Below, one piece after another: positions 36,930 to 48,174 of a stretch of DNA of 64,000 nucleotides; positions within the stretch are counted from its first letter, which is position 1; each line of letters starts with the position of its first letter. The stretch is from Fasciolopsis buskii (lineage: Eukaryota; Platyhelminthes; Trematoda; Plagiorchiida; Fasciolidae): assembly GCA_008360955.1 (NCBI GenBank), contig LUCM01006187.1:194512-258511 (forward strand), given 5' to 3'. The position numbers were made by a program, and so were the translations under genes. The notes under the pieces are model-generated. The model was not told the DNA's origin. It worked only from the letters and a program-made list of their open reading frames with translations, and ran no database searches.

Positions 36930-38455
36930 GCTCCCAGCCATTATCCTCCGTGGACTAGCTAATACTCACAAAATATGTTAACGTGCATATTAGCCGCATT
37001 TCTTACCCGGCAGAGATTGGATCGATCATATCTTCTCTGCACAACAGATGTCGGAAGGATCTTGTTCTTTTTTGATCTGAAAGCGTCACTCGACTCAATC
37101 GAGTCGTGCCATTCTATGGCGTGGCCTCTTGTTGACGGGTGTTAGAGAAATTCATTTCATTTATCTAATTTCAGTGTTCGAACAGCCAATAACGATTTTG
37201 TGCTTAACGGCAATCGTTTACCCGAAGTCACCAACAGAAATGGTCCTCGTCAGAGTTTTCCACTCCTACCGCTTTCTTTCATTTTGGCATTGAGATGGTT
37301 ATGAAAACAGCCCTAGCTTTATGCGAGAATAGTGAAATTAACATTTTTTCAGACGATAAACTGTCCTATCTAGAATATCCAGACGACCTTGTGTTCTCCA
37401 GTGAGGAACCAATGAAGTTACATATTTTTCATGAAATAATTCACCATGTGATATCATCGCTCAACTCACCATAAAGAAACCATGGAAGCACTGTACAGCT
37501 GTTTCATCCTTGTTAGGAATCATCAGCAGTGCATATCCACCGCGCCCGAACTGAGACGCGAACTCGGGACGAACGATTCTGAGTCGAACGCCTTAGCCAT
37601 TACGCTGCATATTTTTCTTGGTGCCTGTATATGTGTAATGGGTTTTGCAACCCCCAAGTTTAAAGTGCTATTGCATGACTAGACTGTTCTGAAGCTAAAA
37701 CTAGTTGTTACAAGATATTAGTCGGGATGGGTGTTTTTATATTATAGCAGGTCTATCTCACCAGGTGATCGTACATTGAATGAATTGTCGTCGCGCATGC
37801 AGAAGGCACGATTTGCTGTTTACCATCCTTTTTGTGGTATTTGTATGAAATCCATTTGTCGATAAGAAGTCAAGTTTTCACTTCGGCATTAAGATCGGTT
37901 TTCTTGCACAGCTCAGGACCTTCGTGGTTATGGACAGGAAAATTTGCGAAAGCTGTGGGTGATCTCTTTGCCATAGTGCTGGCAAATGGTGAGAGGAATT
38001 TAATTGCCCGGTTAAAGTTAGATGTAAGGTATTGGTTAACAGAGTAGTCATTTCAGCAAGCTCTGAATTCGAATAGATCGAAGTGGTTAATACATGTGTG
38101 GCACATGCTTCCAGGTCAAATCCTTTGGTATACACTGTCTCCTCCGCATTTAAAGGCTGGAAGATTGATCAAGGTGCCGGGCCCATGATCGAGCAAAAAG
38201 ACGAAAATTACCCAATACACTATCTCTATATGATCATATTCATTTAAACAGCTGGCACTCCATGACGTCCTTCAGAGCAGTGGTTGGAGACGGTAAGGTA
38301 CAATGGCCAAATGTCATAGAGGATTTCGTGAATTTGAAACATTCTCCATGGCTCTTCTGACATGGTCTTACCATTTTTCTTCCGCTTTTACTAAGTACTA
38401 TTTGTCAGCAAACCAATATCAGGGCAAGTTAATGCAATGGTTGTATTTATACTAA
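36930..38455 (+). pseudogene. RTE-like LINE, RT and C-terminus, interrupted by a SINE
   Basis: The most complete copy of the family. RT blocks in order: SRISYPAEIG then DHIFSAQQM (GFRPGRG.IDHIF), FLI.KRHSTQSSRAILWRGL (FLDLKAAFDS.DR.VLWRCL), RQSFPLLP (RQGCPLSP) and EYPDDLVFSSEEPMKLHIF around 37370-37430, where the catalytic YADD reads YPDD. After the SINE the frame resumes as LHIFLGACICVMGFATPKFK (KLQVFLD...FGMRFA.SKCK). Then come SRSISPGDRTLNELSSRMQK (YLGSCISPGG), VLLHSS (RSVLLYGSETW region) and a last WLETV-like GWRR with QMS near 38290. Frameshifts and stops throughout; a molecular fossil. Confidence 0.8.
37431..37607 (-). mobile_element. SINE family B inserted in the LINE, with 10-bp duplication
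   Basis: The minus strand starts GCAGCGTAATGGCTAAGGCG (A box), followed by CCGAGTTCGCGTCTC (B box), then GCACTGCTGATGATTCC, AACAGCTGTACAGTGCTTCC and TTTCTTTATGG. CATATTTTTC is present at both 37421-37430 and 37608-37617 as the target-site duplication. Removing the insert and one copy of the duplication rejoins the RT protein motif in frame, which confirms the ends. Confidence 0.85.
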
Positions 38456-38478
38456 CCTGAGTTCTTGCTCAGGCGAAA

Positions 38479-38620
38479 CTTTCACTCGACTTCGTCATGG
38501 CTTTTCACTTTTTTCTTTTACTTTCAACTTTTTGGTTGAGATCATTGTGAAAAGAGCCCTGTTATCATGTGAGAAGAGAGGCCTTGATTTTTGCTCAGAC
38601 AGTAAGTTATCTGGCGCATA
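38479..38620 (+). pseudogene. RTE-like LINE, RT fragment
   Basis: One open frame reads LRHGFSLFSFTFNFLVEIIV (GVRQGCPLSPFLFNFVIEII) followed by ALLSCEKRGLDFCSDSKLS, then breaks before the YADD box. It is closer to the family consensus than the copy ending 30 bases upstream, so it is a separate, probably younger fragment. What follows to 38840 is open but not alignable. Confidence 0.75.
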
Positions 38621-39416
38621 ACATGGGCACGTGTTGTCCCCTTCAGTGCATGCCCCAATACTTCTTCCGCGGCCGAAGAACAACGGTGTAGGTTTGATTG
38701 GGCGGGTTTTTTTGCACTGGATTTTAAAAAAAGATTTTGCGGTACTTGGTTGGTCCAAGGTCGGATTTTCCTTTTATGGGTGGGTTCTGGTCGAAATAAA
38801 GGCTAGAGTGCTTTATGCATGTGGTGCGCGCGTTTAAAGAATCAAATTCTTCGGTAGTGCCTTGTAGATAGGTCAAGATAACCATTTCATGACCTTCAGG
38901 AAAGGTATGAAATTTCTAACCAGGTTGGGATCCGCATGATTCAAAACTCACAGTAACTGAAGTTTGTGCCGAATGCTTCTGCTTTCCTACGGTTGTTATG
39001 TATTATGATATTGCTGTATTTCTTCCATCATTACTGGCGTGCTTGGCAGTAGCTGCCCAAATCAGAGCATGTCCGTGGGAGACTAGTGGTCATAGGAGAC
39101 GTTGATTAGGCAGCATATCTGTTGTGATGGATGGTCTCAAATTTCGTCAAATGGAATAGATGACCCAGAATTATTTGGTTTTCTCGCGTAAAATATTTGC
39201 TTAAATTCCTCGTAAAGTGAAATTAATTTGTGTTGTTTTAGTACAGTTGTTGTTTACTTCACAATTGTAATGTGACCGAAATGGTGACATTTCAAGGTAA
39301 ATTTTTTGGTGTCGAACTCATCGGACGCTATTTGTTTTTGCTTTGTTGTATCCCTACACTAACGAGGCCTGTTCTAAAATTACTGAATATTTATCATATG
39401 ATTAGTTTGAGTCATG

Positions 39417-39638
39417 CTAAAAAGCAAAATCCAATGTTCCTGATTCACGAAGTTTTCCGTGAAAATGGATTTCAAGTGGAAGGTCATGTTTTATTTTGCT
39501 AAGTGTTTCTTTTCCCATACCTCCCGTTATCATTGCTTCCTCTAACAACTTATCATCATCAATCCTTTTAGCCCGTTTTTTGAGCTTCTGCAGTCCGTGT
39601 ATGCATGTGTATGCGGCAGCCTTCAGCAAGGTTTTCAT
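39417..39638 (-). CDS. possible divergent small protein or first exon
   Basis: A 73-codon frame starting ATG at 39638 and ending TAG. The product is basic with a charged middle (KLKKRAKRIDDDKLLEEAM) and no signal peptide. I do not recognise the family. In favour: it reads like a real protein, it is placed head-to-head with the PPP1R16 exon at 106 bp, and a good splice donor (GGAG/GTATGG) lies inside it around codon 40, so the true exon might be shorter. Against: a stop lies only 9 bases upstream of the ATG, and frames of this length arise by chance. Treat as a candidate. Confidence 0.3.
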   Translation of the reverse strand: MKTLLKAAAYTCIHGLQKLKKRAKRIDDDKLLEEAMITGGMGKETLSKIKHDLPLEIHFHGKLRESGTLDFAF

Positions 39639-39744
39639 ACTTTCTTACCACCGTGAGTTACGCTAACAGAAGATTCAACGGTGCCCTTCGTTGTTGGAGC
39701 GATCATTAGTGAAGAATTGTTGAATCAGCCCTGCGTCCCTTGTC
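39639..39744. promoter_or_regulatory. 5' leader / putative promoter-proximal region of PPP1R16-like gene
   Basis: The 106 bases before the PPP1R16 ATG. An in-frame TGA (39721-39723) precedes the ATG, so the leader lies at least partly here. No TATA box or clear trans-splice acceptor is evident. If the minus-strand candidate is real, this would be a bidirectional promoter. Confidence 0.3.
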
Positions 39745-40027
39745 ATGGACACGTCAAACGCGGTGGACATGAACGGGACAAGTCCCGAGACCACACAAGT
39801 CCGTGTGCCAGACTTGGAACGAATTCGCAATGCGCGCAAACGGCGAATGATTCAGATTAAAGAGTGGCAACAGTACGACCGCAAAATGACTCGGGAAAGT
39901 GAAAAACAACAACGCAAAGGAATCAGTCCGATTGGGGATAAGAGTATGCATCGAGCCGGACGACATGTGAACTTTCCGCAAAGTTTGATTTTTCTGGAAG
40001 CCGCCGCTCGAGGTGACCTTGATGAAG
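39745..40027 (+). CDS. PPP1R16-like PP1 regulatory subunit, first coding exon
   Basis: N-terminal exon of a MYPT-family protein phosphatase 1 targeting subunit (MYPT3/TIMAP type). 94 codons plus one base are present. Residues 25-49 (ERIRNARKRRMIQIKEWQQY...) form the basic helical segment that precedes the phosphatase-binding motif in this family. RHVNF at 73-77 fits the [RK]-x-V-x-F PP1-docking motif, and LIFLEAAARGDLDE at 81-94 matches the conserved lead into the first ankyrin repeat. The start is set by an in-frame TGA 24 bases upstream and a G at +4. The exon ends AAG/GTTAGT in phase 1. Ankyrin repeats and the C-terminal prenylation motif known in the family must lie on later exons, which I cannot find in the remaining 24 kb. 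Vertebrate homologues anchor PP1 at membranes. The A versus B paralogue is not decidable. Confidence 0.85.
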
Positions 40028-40033
40028 GTTAGT
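40028..40033 (+). other. splice donor of PPP1R16-like exon 1
   Basis: GTTAGT directly after GATGAAG; translation past it hits TAG at once, so splicing here is required. Phase 1 junction. Confidence 0.75.
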
Positions 40034-40479
40034 CTTTAATTGGTTTCACCAACTTGAGTCAACTCAGTTTAGGAAAGAGGTATTTTGATTTGCCATAATT
40101 TTCAATTAAAATGATTCTGTTTTTACCAATGTATATCCATCTTTGTGGAAGGAAACCCATCGGTGTTATTTTTGTGATTTCATTTTGTTTGAATTTGGCA
40201 TACCATGAATCAGTGTTGTATCGTTGTCTATTTGATGACTCGGTGTGCATTTGCTGTTCCCCATATTTGGCTAGCAAAAACGAATCATTAACCATAATAA
40301 GTTGACAACATTTTCCGTCTAAATTTTGGTATTATCCATTACGCTTCGAACGAAGTGACAGCTTCATATCATCAATTCCAGTTGGCAGTTTCATTTAGTT
40401 TTCACAGTCATTAACATTGCACTAGCATACTCCGGTTTTCATTGCTGCCTCTTCAGCTCCGTTTACTAAAAATAGCAAG

Positions 40480-41060
40480 GGAGAACGTTGTGTTTTGAAA
40501 GACCGAAGGCAATGTAGGAGGTTGAAAACCACACAAGAGGAAAGATTCCGAATGTAGGAACATTCAACCATACCACATACTGTCTCCACCCATCTCTTGG
40601 ACGGATTTCGTGAACCTCAGTCCGATTATGTAAATAGATCTACATGATCCCTGACTCACCTTTCAACTACCACCTGTCTTGGACAACAACGTAAAACAAG
40701 GCGGGAGTTCTATGGACATGCGGAAATCAATCACCTTCATCTATTCATATTCAGTATCTCTGATAAAGATTGAACCATAGGGCTCAGTACTTAACGCCAA
40801 GTCGTCGAGTTACTGAGAAGCTTCATCCATTATATTTCACCGGTATTACGAAGATAACGGTTTGAAACACTGAAAGTTTTTGCCCGATTGCCCTAAACGG
40901 CTATTTTTCTGAGCTTCATAGCATCGCTGACATCACTGCTGCCGTGTAAGCTAGATCTCTGATCGATAACCAGACGTCAAACTGGCTCCACAAAAGCCTC
41001 CAGTTGACGAATTCCAGTCGAGTCATGTTCGTGTGGGTGACGACACTTCACTTGATACAC
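40480..41060 (-). pseudogene. RTE-like LINE, C-terminal domain, decayed
   Basis: Minus-strand translation with shifts: TAAVMSAML (YTAAVRSVLL), LSVFQTVIFVIPVKYNG (L.VFDHRCLRNIARI), FSVTRRLGVK (VSN.EVRRRVLG), FRMSIELPPCFTLLSKTGGS (HVLRMP.ERLP block), and finally RPRDGWRQ (WGPRDP.WLET). It parallels 45600-46205 along much of its length. Non-functional. Confidence 0.6.
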
Positions 41061-42735
41061 AGGGCCACCTGGCGATATGCAACCATCAAAGTAACCGAAT
41101 TTATCTATATTTGACTCAACTGGCAGAAATTAAAATTTGACGCATCTAGCTCTTATCCCGGTCTAAGTGTTAATGAAAAATAATTTTACTTTATCCTAAA
41201 TCCTAAAGAATAATTTCAAATGTACTTGCAAAAGAATCGCTGTTGGGCAATCCAAGTGGCTCAACCACAGTTGTCAGTAGATTCAAGATGTTGAATACAA
41301 TACCCGGGAAAACTCTCGAGCTGTTGGTTGTGTTCCAGTGAACACAAGTTTTATTGATGAATTTCGTTTGGTTTTATGAGAAGGGTTTGGCCACCCCCCC
41401 CCGTATTGGCTTCACCATTGTGAACGTGAAGAGATAAGGAAAAATCTTTTAGCAAATAATACTACCTTTTCACTCAAAGCCAGTTTCTTCCACTTGAAAA
41501 TACGTTTTGAAAATGACTAATCGGTTCAATAAAACTTTTGTTTATTTTTCTTTGTTATGGCACAGTATGCAGCCATCATGGCTACCCCGATCATTCGACA
41601 GAATAATGCCACATAAAGTGAATACCAAACACAAGTAGAGCATGCAGTTAGAAATGGTTTTGTCGGTAGCACTTAGGCAAAATGATTGTGTTTTGTTACC
41701 TTAGAAAACCAGTTGGCACACGAATTTTTAAGTTCCAATGGCCGCAAGGCTACTGGGTTGTCGAGTGGTTCACTTTCGCATCTTTGGTTTTTCTTCACTC
41801 AGGAGCCACGAATCAAACTACTGCGCTAGTCATCCACGTCGTGCACCGAAATCACACACGATTACGATCCAGCAGATCCAGTAGACGGGGATGCGTGTCT
41901 GAGTTAACGTACACCTACAGGGTCCAAAAGTAAGGCAGAATTAAATGTCTAAGTCCCATCACTCCTACATCGGCAGCGCAGGTGGAATGTATGCGATGAC
42001 GTAACGCAGAACCAGTTATCCCAAGTTTGAACTGCTTACTCTCCAGCACCGATCTTTCAGAACTCATTTGAACGGAAACAGCACACTTTCGGAATTGATA
42101 TGAATTCAGCAGTTGATACGTAGATGACCATTCCTAAGAAGTGTGAAAACCCGAAGTTTATCGGAGCAGTGAGACAGTAGACATGTGAAGTCAACCACAA
42201 ATGACTGGATCGATCCCAAGCCAAACCTCGCATAAATGAAAGGGCGTTTGAATGAAACATGTCCTCATTTCATATCCGATTTTCGGTAGCAGAACCATGA
42301 AAAGATCAATAAATCGTGTTAGAGAGCATTTAGGGCTAGCACGGACAACTGAAATGTATGAATAGACTCTTTTCACAGACTACAAGTTTACAGAGAATAT
42401 TCGAAACTATTCATCCGCTCTTCCCTACAGAAATAACAATAAGAACAGGGGATACAGCATTACCAGGAAGTACTGATGGGCAACCACTCGTTATTGTAAC
42501 TCTCTATTTCGTTGATATTATAAAGGGTGTTTTGTGTCAGCGTTTTTGCGCTGCATGCCTTCGCTGACTGGACGGGTGAAGAATGGCATACCATATGATT
42601 GATATTCGAGGGAATTTTCTGTGAAAAACTGCTTCTTTTAAACGAATAAGATAACGATTCAAAAATATGGGTAATCGTTAGACACAGAGTGAAGAAAATG
42701 AAGTCAATCAAACGAACGGGGCCGCAGCAAACGGA
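41061..42735. other. no recognisable gene
   Basis: Contains a C-run at about 41393-41401 and chance frames; no repeat family assigned. May be intron of the PPP1R16-like gene. Confidence 0.4.
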
Positions 42736-43299
42736 TGAAACTGAGGGAATAAAATTATCGATATTCAATCTGATCGATAAACGTAATTTATGATATACTG
42801 CTTCCAAATCCAATCCCAGTCATTGTGACAATATGAAAATTGATCAGACAGGTCTCACATTCGTCCACATCGATCACGCACGTCAAACATCTCGGAACAG
42901 GCAATCAAGTGACATCGCCGAATTCATTTGCATGTGTCTTCTTAACGGTCAATTACAAGCACCACTAAACTCGAAGGGATGTCGCACTCCATTCCACATC
43001 GATCGGTCTGGTCACGTGCAAAACATCCAATAGTGATACTCGACAAGTTGTCGAGGTGCCACTCATCTCTTCGCGATCCATCTTCAATCCATTTTACACG
43101 TTGCCTGGGAAGTCGAGAATGCTTTTATTTGCGCACAACACATTCTAATGTGATCGATTTAAGCTGAGAATCATGATGGATATCATAAAGTGAATGTTTG
43201 CTGGTTGAGAGGTCTAAAACGTTTACTTGACTACATCTGGGCTGGTTGGCTGTACCGTGATTTATTCTAGTTTGGATTGGAATGGTGACTATTTGAAAT
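42736..43299 (+). repeat. left arm of 564-bp inverted repeat
   Basis: Near-identical to the reverse complement of 48175-48738. The only mismatch I noticed is a C/T near the outer end (about 42741). Two unrelated open frames in the arm (42833-43033, 42979-43167) are conserved residue for residue in the other copy. Sequence diverges abruptly at both ends. No target-site duplication was found at inner or outer borders, and no transposase is recognised between the arms. Confidence 0.9.
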
Positions 43300-44308
43300 G
43301 GTCGAGTCAACGTACGTTTACGTTTTACGTTTTCTCTTCATTCTTTGGCTTTATTACAACCTAACTCAGAATTTTTGGATTCTGATTTCTGTTATGCAGC
43401 TGATTCAGCTGGGTGCCATGAAAACCCGTGCGAATGTTTTCCGCACTTCGGTTTCACGAATTCAAACAGCAAACTACTGGGAATTCCATGAATTACTCTT
43501 CTTCTTCATCAACTCGAAGTAAACCCGTTTCTCCTGAGGTGTAGAAAATTTGACGAAATTGTGTGATACAAATATCGTGCATTGTTTAATTTCACGAAGC
43601 ATACAAAGAAAAAAGTACCTATTCCTGATTGCAATAAAAAAACTTTCCAACCACCCCGGGTACATTTGTTTCTGTGAGTATTAGCTGTACTAAGTTGACG
43701 TTTTGTGAAAGTATTTGTTCATGACAAAAGAATTCTTCCACAACATGGATAAATCGTCCGGCGATGTTCAAATAGACTTGGCGTCTGTCATCACTAAAAG
43801 GTCAGATGTTCGGAACTGAGACCCATCGTCCCCTATGGCAGTACACTGTAACCCATTGCCGCCCTACTCGTTACCACAACTTATCTACTGAGACCTTATA
43901 TGGCTTAATGGCAGTTCAGGTTCCAGGATCACGGCTGTCATGTAGTGGGTCGGAAAGGCTGTGGCATGCCTCTTACACTATATTCATATGCAAATCATGC
44001 CATAAAAAAGAACTCCCGGTCGTTTTCACTTTAAACCCAGTGTCATATGTGTGCGCTATTGAAAAGTTTGGCACTAATGGGATCACCCAAGCCCAGCGTA
44101 GTTGCTTTCAGTTCGTCGCGGTTATTGGGTCAGTTGAATTCAGTAGTACTCTCTGTTAGATATTCCTTGTTATTGGAACCTATGCATTGGTGAGTCTATT
44201 GTAAAATTGACCTAGCAATTACAGACAAAACGATTCCTTGGGAAGGATGAAAAAATAATCATGGGAAGTATTTTTACATTTTAGTAGTAGAAGATTGAAT
44301 GTTTATAT
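43300..44308. other. no recognisable gene
   Basis: Inside the inverted repeat pair. A 117-codon frame at 43806-44159 has no motif that I know. Confidence 0.35.
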
Positions 44309-44414
44309 GTGATATCATCACTCAATTCATCATAAAGAAACCATGGAAGCACTGTACAGCTGTTTCATCTTTGTTAGGAATCATCAGCAGTGCATATCCA
44401 CCGCGCCCGAACTG
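44309..44414 (-). mobile_element. SINE family B, 3' part only
   Basis: About 106 bases almost identical to 37447-37552 (GAAACCATGGAAGCACTGTA, GGAATCATCAGCAGTGCATA, CCACCGCGCCCGAACTG), then sequence identity stops before the B box. On the minus strand the tRNA head is missing: a 5'-truncated copy. The high similarity to the 37-kb copy suggests recent activity of the family. Confidence 0.8.
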
Positions 44415-45599
44415 TATTTTTCTTTTTGTAAAAGGTAGATGGATTTTAGGCTGTCGAGAAAGCACTTTCTAGCCAATTAGAAACCGCCCGATTGTGTATC
44501 GGCTAGTGATAAGATTGTACCAGCGGCGTCGACGTTTACAAATTAGCAGGTTACCACCCGGCTTGATTTCAAGTTGAGTGAACGATTTTTTGCCATAAGC
44601 ATACCTTTTCCTGTTTGGCGGGTGCCAATCACTTTAATGGTTGTTTATGTCCTTAAGAGAGTCTCTGACAACTCAGCTTTGTTGTTAATATCTGAATGAA
44701 CTGCTCATCTTTCTTCTTTTTTCCTCTCCGTGAACGTGTTTGAGAGGCGCCTGAATAAACTGGCCAGCTCTCGCGGAATTCTCACTCTTCTATCTGCGTG
44801 ACTTGATATTCGACCTGAATGCCATCACTGTGATCATTCCCTTCCTTTATTTGTCTTATTTTTCGTCGAGGTTTGACGTAGACTTTGAGTGGTTTCAAAA
44901 TGATTGAAATATTTTGACCAACAACAGTACTAGAAGGTTTATCCAGCTTATTAATCTTGCTTCAAATATTTCACCTGAGCGCCAACCCTGGCGTCGTAGT
45001 TGAATTGCACTTCAACAACTTTAACACTTCGGATCGCACTGCACATAAATTCAGATTGATCAGGATGGCTTTTTATGGACTAGTCTGAGAAAAGCCACGT
45101 TTCTTTTTCCACCGTATTCCACCCATCTGTAATGTTTCGGTCAGTAACTTAGGCTTTGAATGCTGTCAACTGTGGAATTAGTTGTCATTCCTCGGCCTAA
45201 GACTGAGCACTGGTCGCAGTGAAACTTAGCCCGTGTATTACAACTTCCCTGGCCGACAGTCGGTTGCGTCGCGGGGGCAAGTAGGAGTGACGCAATCTAG
45301 CTAGCACAGTGACACCATCAAGTTATCTAATCGATTATTTCCCGATATTCATCTGCATTCCCTCATCCCTTTTATGTTTACCCTAATTGAACTTGTCATT
45401 TTGCAATTTTTTTCCTCCAACTATCCCTAGTAACTTGTTTCACGTAAAGATGAATTTACTGGCTTGCGGATGAATTCACAGAAAACCTGTATTCTAGATG
45501 TTACAGTAGGCCAGTTTCGCAATCTAATGAATTCTGCTTGACACTCGTGCCGATAAAGCGCATCGAGTAGTGACTAATTCAATGAATTTGCAGCAAATT

Positions 45600-46205
45600 G
45601 CGGTTCAGTTTGCACAATAACGAACGTGATCTGGTTTCGGTTGCTACTTCACAGCACCATCTGCTCAAACAGAAAAAGAACGAGGATTGATGGAAGATCG
45701 ACTCCCTAAATGGTTAACTGAAGAACTCTACAAAGAAAGGTGTCGAGTGCAAGAAAGTCAATGACTGCGATGATGACCCATGTAATCTATTGTATCTAAC
45801 CATCGTTCAGGGGGATCTCGTTAGCCCCAATATGGTAGTCTAACTGGACCTACACGAGGCAGTCCACCTGTTAAAGTCTTCTTACCTTTTTTTTCATGCT
45901 ATCGCCTGGTCATTCCGAACCGTCCTTCAACCATCATCTGTTTTGCAGAGCAGCGTACAACATGGCAGTCGTTCTGTGGCCATGCCCAAAACATGTCCCA
46001 GCCACATTAACCCAGTTGGTTTCATTGTCTCCTCTAAAGACTGAACACTAGGACCAGTACCTTGAGCCTAAACTCTAAGTTACTCAATTTCTCCACCTGC
46101 TTACATCACGAGGACGATGGTGTGCAAACAGTGAAAGTGCAGTTGAAGACCCGAGGACTGATCGTGTGCTCTAAGCTGCCACCTGGCACGAATATTTTCG
46201 CCATT
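45600..46205 (-). pseudogene. RTE-like LINE, C-terminus and 3' end
   Basis: On the minus strand it reads WLGHVLGMATERLP (about 45980-46020), the WLGHVLRMPTERLP block, then LPRVGPVRLPYWG, then RDPPERWL, clear matches to VGPVRLPGWGPRDP..RWL, with a stop in place of the second GP. Upstream are weaker matches to the LLYG and VFD blocks. The 3' UTR toward 45600 includes GAAGTAGCAACCGAAACCAG, the reverse-strand version of the plus-strand copies' tail. Dead. Confidence 0.75.
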
Positions 46206-46918
46206 CAACTTAGGACTTAACTTAGGACCTCAAGCACCATCAGAGTTAAAACAATGCACATAGATGCCATTTATAACCAAGCTATCACTTTCAATTTTTC
46301 GTATCCGATCACAGTTTGATATCACCATACTAGGCATGGAAGTTTGACTGGTGGCTCTAATTGGTACTGTGTATCGAAAAGTAAAACGGAATGACAAGTA
46401 ATCAGATTATGTGTACAATCAGATTGCAGTGTATTGTCATTCGGGCATGACAAGGTGTATCCGCACCACAGCTACATTGTCGAGAAGTGCGCAACTTACA
46501 GAAAACGACAATAAGGGATGCTTTCATGAGGATCTGTTTTGAAATGTTCCGGAATATCTGAAAAGAACTGAATGGTATCCCAAAAGTTGAAGTTGAACTT
46601 CAACAGAACCACCACCGAAGAAATAATTGACGTATTCTGGATAAGTCATTGAGCATCAGCAGTATTACCGGGCTCTTCGAGACAACACCAATTATTTGAT
46701 ATTGCCACGACTCTACTTCTGACCTAAGCAAAAACAAATGGAGGTTGCCTGGACAAGTCAAGTAATGTCATTAAAGGTGGCCCAAATAAAAAAATCAGTA
46801 GGGATGTGCAGAATATTACTGTTGCACAGGCATCTTGGGCGTCATCGACGTTCAGGAGCAATTAGGCAAAGGAGGCTGCATAATGTCAAAACAGTTATCA
46901 TTCGCTTCTTGATAGCAG

Positions 46919-47363
46919 AGTCGAGGCTGCAACACCACAACAACGACCATTCCAACACCTCATCTGATCATACGCAACAGCAACCAACTCTCCCATGCAT
47001 TAGACTGGCACAGTCTAACCACCAATCATTCTACTGTCGAAGATTTTATGCTGCGTTCGAATTGGGTCACTTACCAAGCTCTACCAACTATGCCACCTGA
47101 AGATTTAAATGGGATATTTCCAGATTGTTTGACTATCTTCTTGCCACTTACTATGGATATTATGGCAGCAGAACGAAATGTTGGTCAGGGACCCGTTTCC
47201 TGGTAATAATAATGATAATAGTAGTAGCAATAGCGTCAGGCCCAGTTCATGTGGTAACATTAGAAAGTTGAGAGCAACGCAGTTGGATTTGCCCAATTCC
47301 GTGATTGGTACTTCAACAACGCCGACTATTAGCATCTTGCTTTATGAAGCGATAATCGTGTGA
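46919..47363 (+). CDS. candidate coding block, unassigned
   Basis: Two adjoining open frames. The first opens after an acceptor-like sequence (CTTCTTGATAGCAG near 46918), is Thr/Asn-rich and ends MAAERNVGQGPVSW at a stop at 47202. The second starts ATG at 47178 and is Asn/Ser-rich, then RKLRATQLDLPNSV, ending at 47363. The region between them is an AAT/AGT-rich repeat where a one-base slip would join the frames. A third frame (46738-47100) is also open, so the case is weak. I recognise no family. It could be a real exon, a pseudogene or chance frames in low-complexity DNA. Confidence 0.2.
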
Positions 47364-48174
47364 AATTCTGAATCTCAGGTACTTTATCGGCAAGGACTGG
47401 AGAATGTTTCTGGGACTCGCGAACATGTTCACGTCACAACGACTCTCCATTACGGCTTCTCACTAAAAGGTAGATTCATTATGGCAACGCAGATTCCACA
47501 CGAAGAAACGGTAAAAACGCATTTTAAATTCCTTTGCTACAAAAATAAAGAAACCACCAGAAAAAACAGGATTATCTGTGCCACTTCATTTGTGTTGGGT
47601 TCTGTCGTCCTTAGGCTTTTAGCAAAGCATCAGCTGACCGAACAACCACAAAATTTTGTAATAGAGGGAAATGAAAGATAAACCGCAAAATTACTTAATT
47701 CTTAGACTTCCATTCAAAACTAATGATGAACACCACGTAAACGTCGCATGGCCGTCAATATGGTCCGCGAACCCGGTAGATCACTTGGACACAACCGTGA
47801 CGAGAGTGGGCGTATATCCTTATCAATGCACGCCGCCTAAATAAGAAAAAACGAAAACCTCATTTTCCCAACCGAGACTGCCTTCGACATTTGAAAATCT
47901 GTGGAAATCACAAAGCACTTCAGACAGACGGCGAGCCTCTACACACAAGCAGTCAGCGGTGAGGTGCTCTGAAAAGCGCGTTGGAAACTGACGCAACACC
48001 AACCTTGTTACAACGGTGCCTGAATGTGCAGCGGCCTAGTCTCACAAACACACACACACTGATACTGCTGATGAAACAATATTGTCTTTTGGTAGGAGTA
48101 AAGCGAGATACTGGTTTCTACCCGGGCTAGTTGACGTGGTCGGACGGTGGAATTTAAGGCGCACTGAATTGAAA

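Noticed and set aside
42833..43167. Two small ORFs conserved between inverted repeat arms as genes
   Set aside because: Their identity is explained by the near-identical DNA of the arms, not by protein-level selection.
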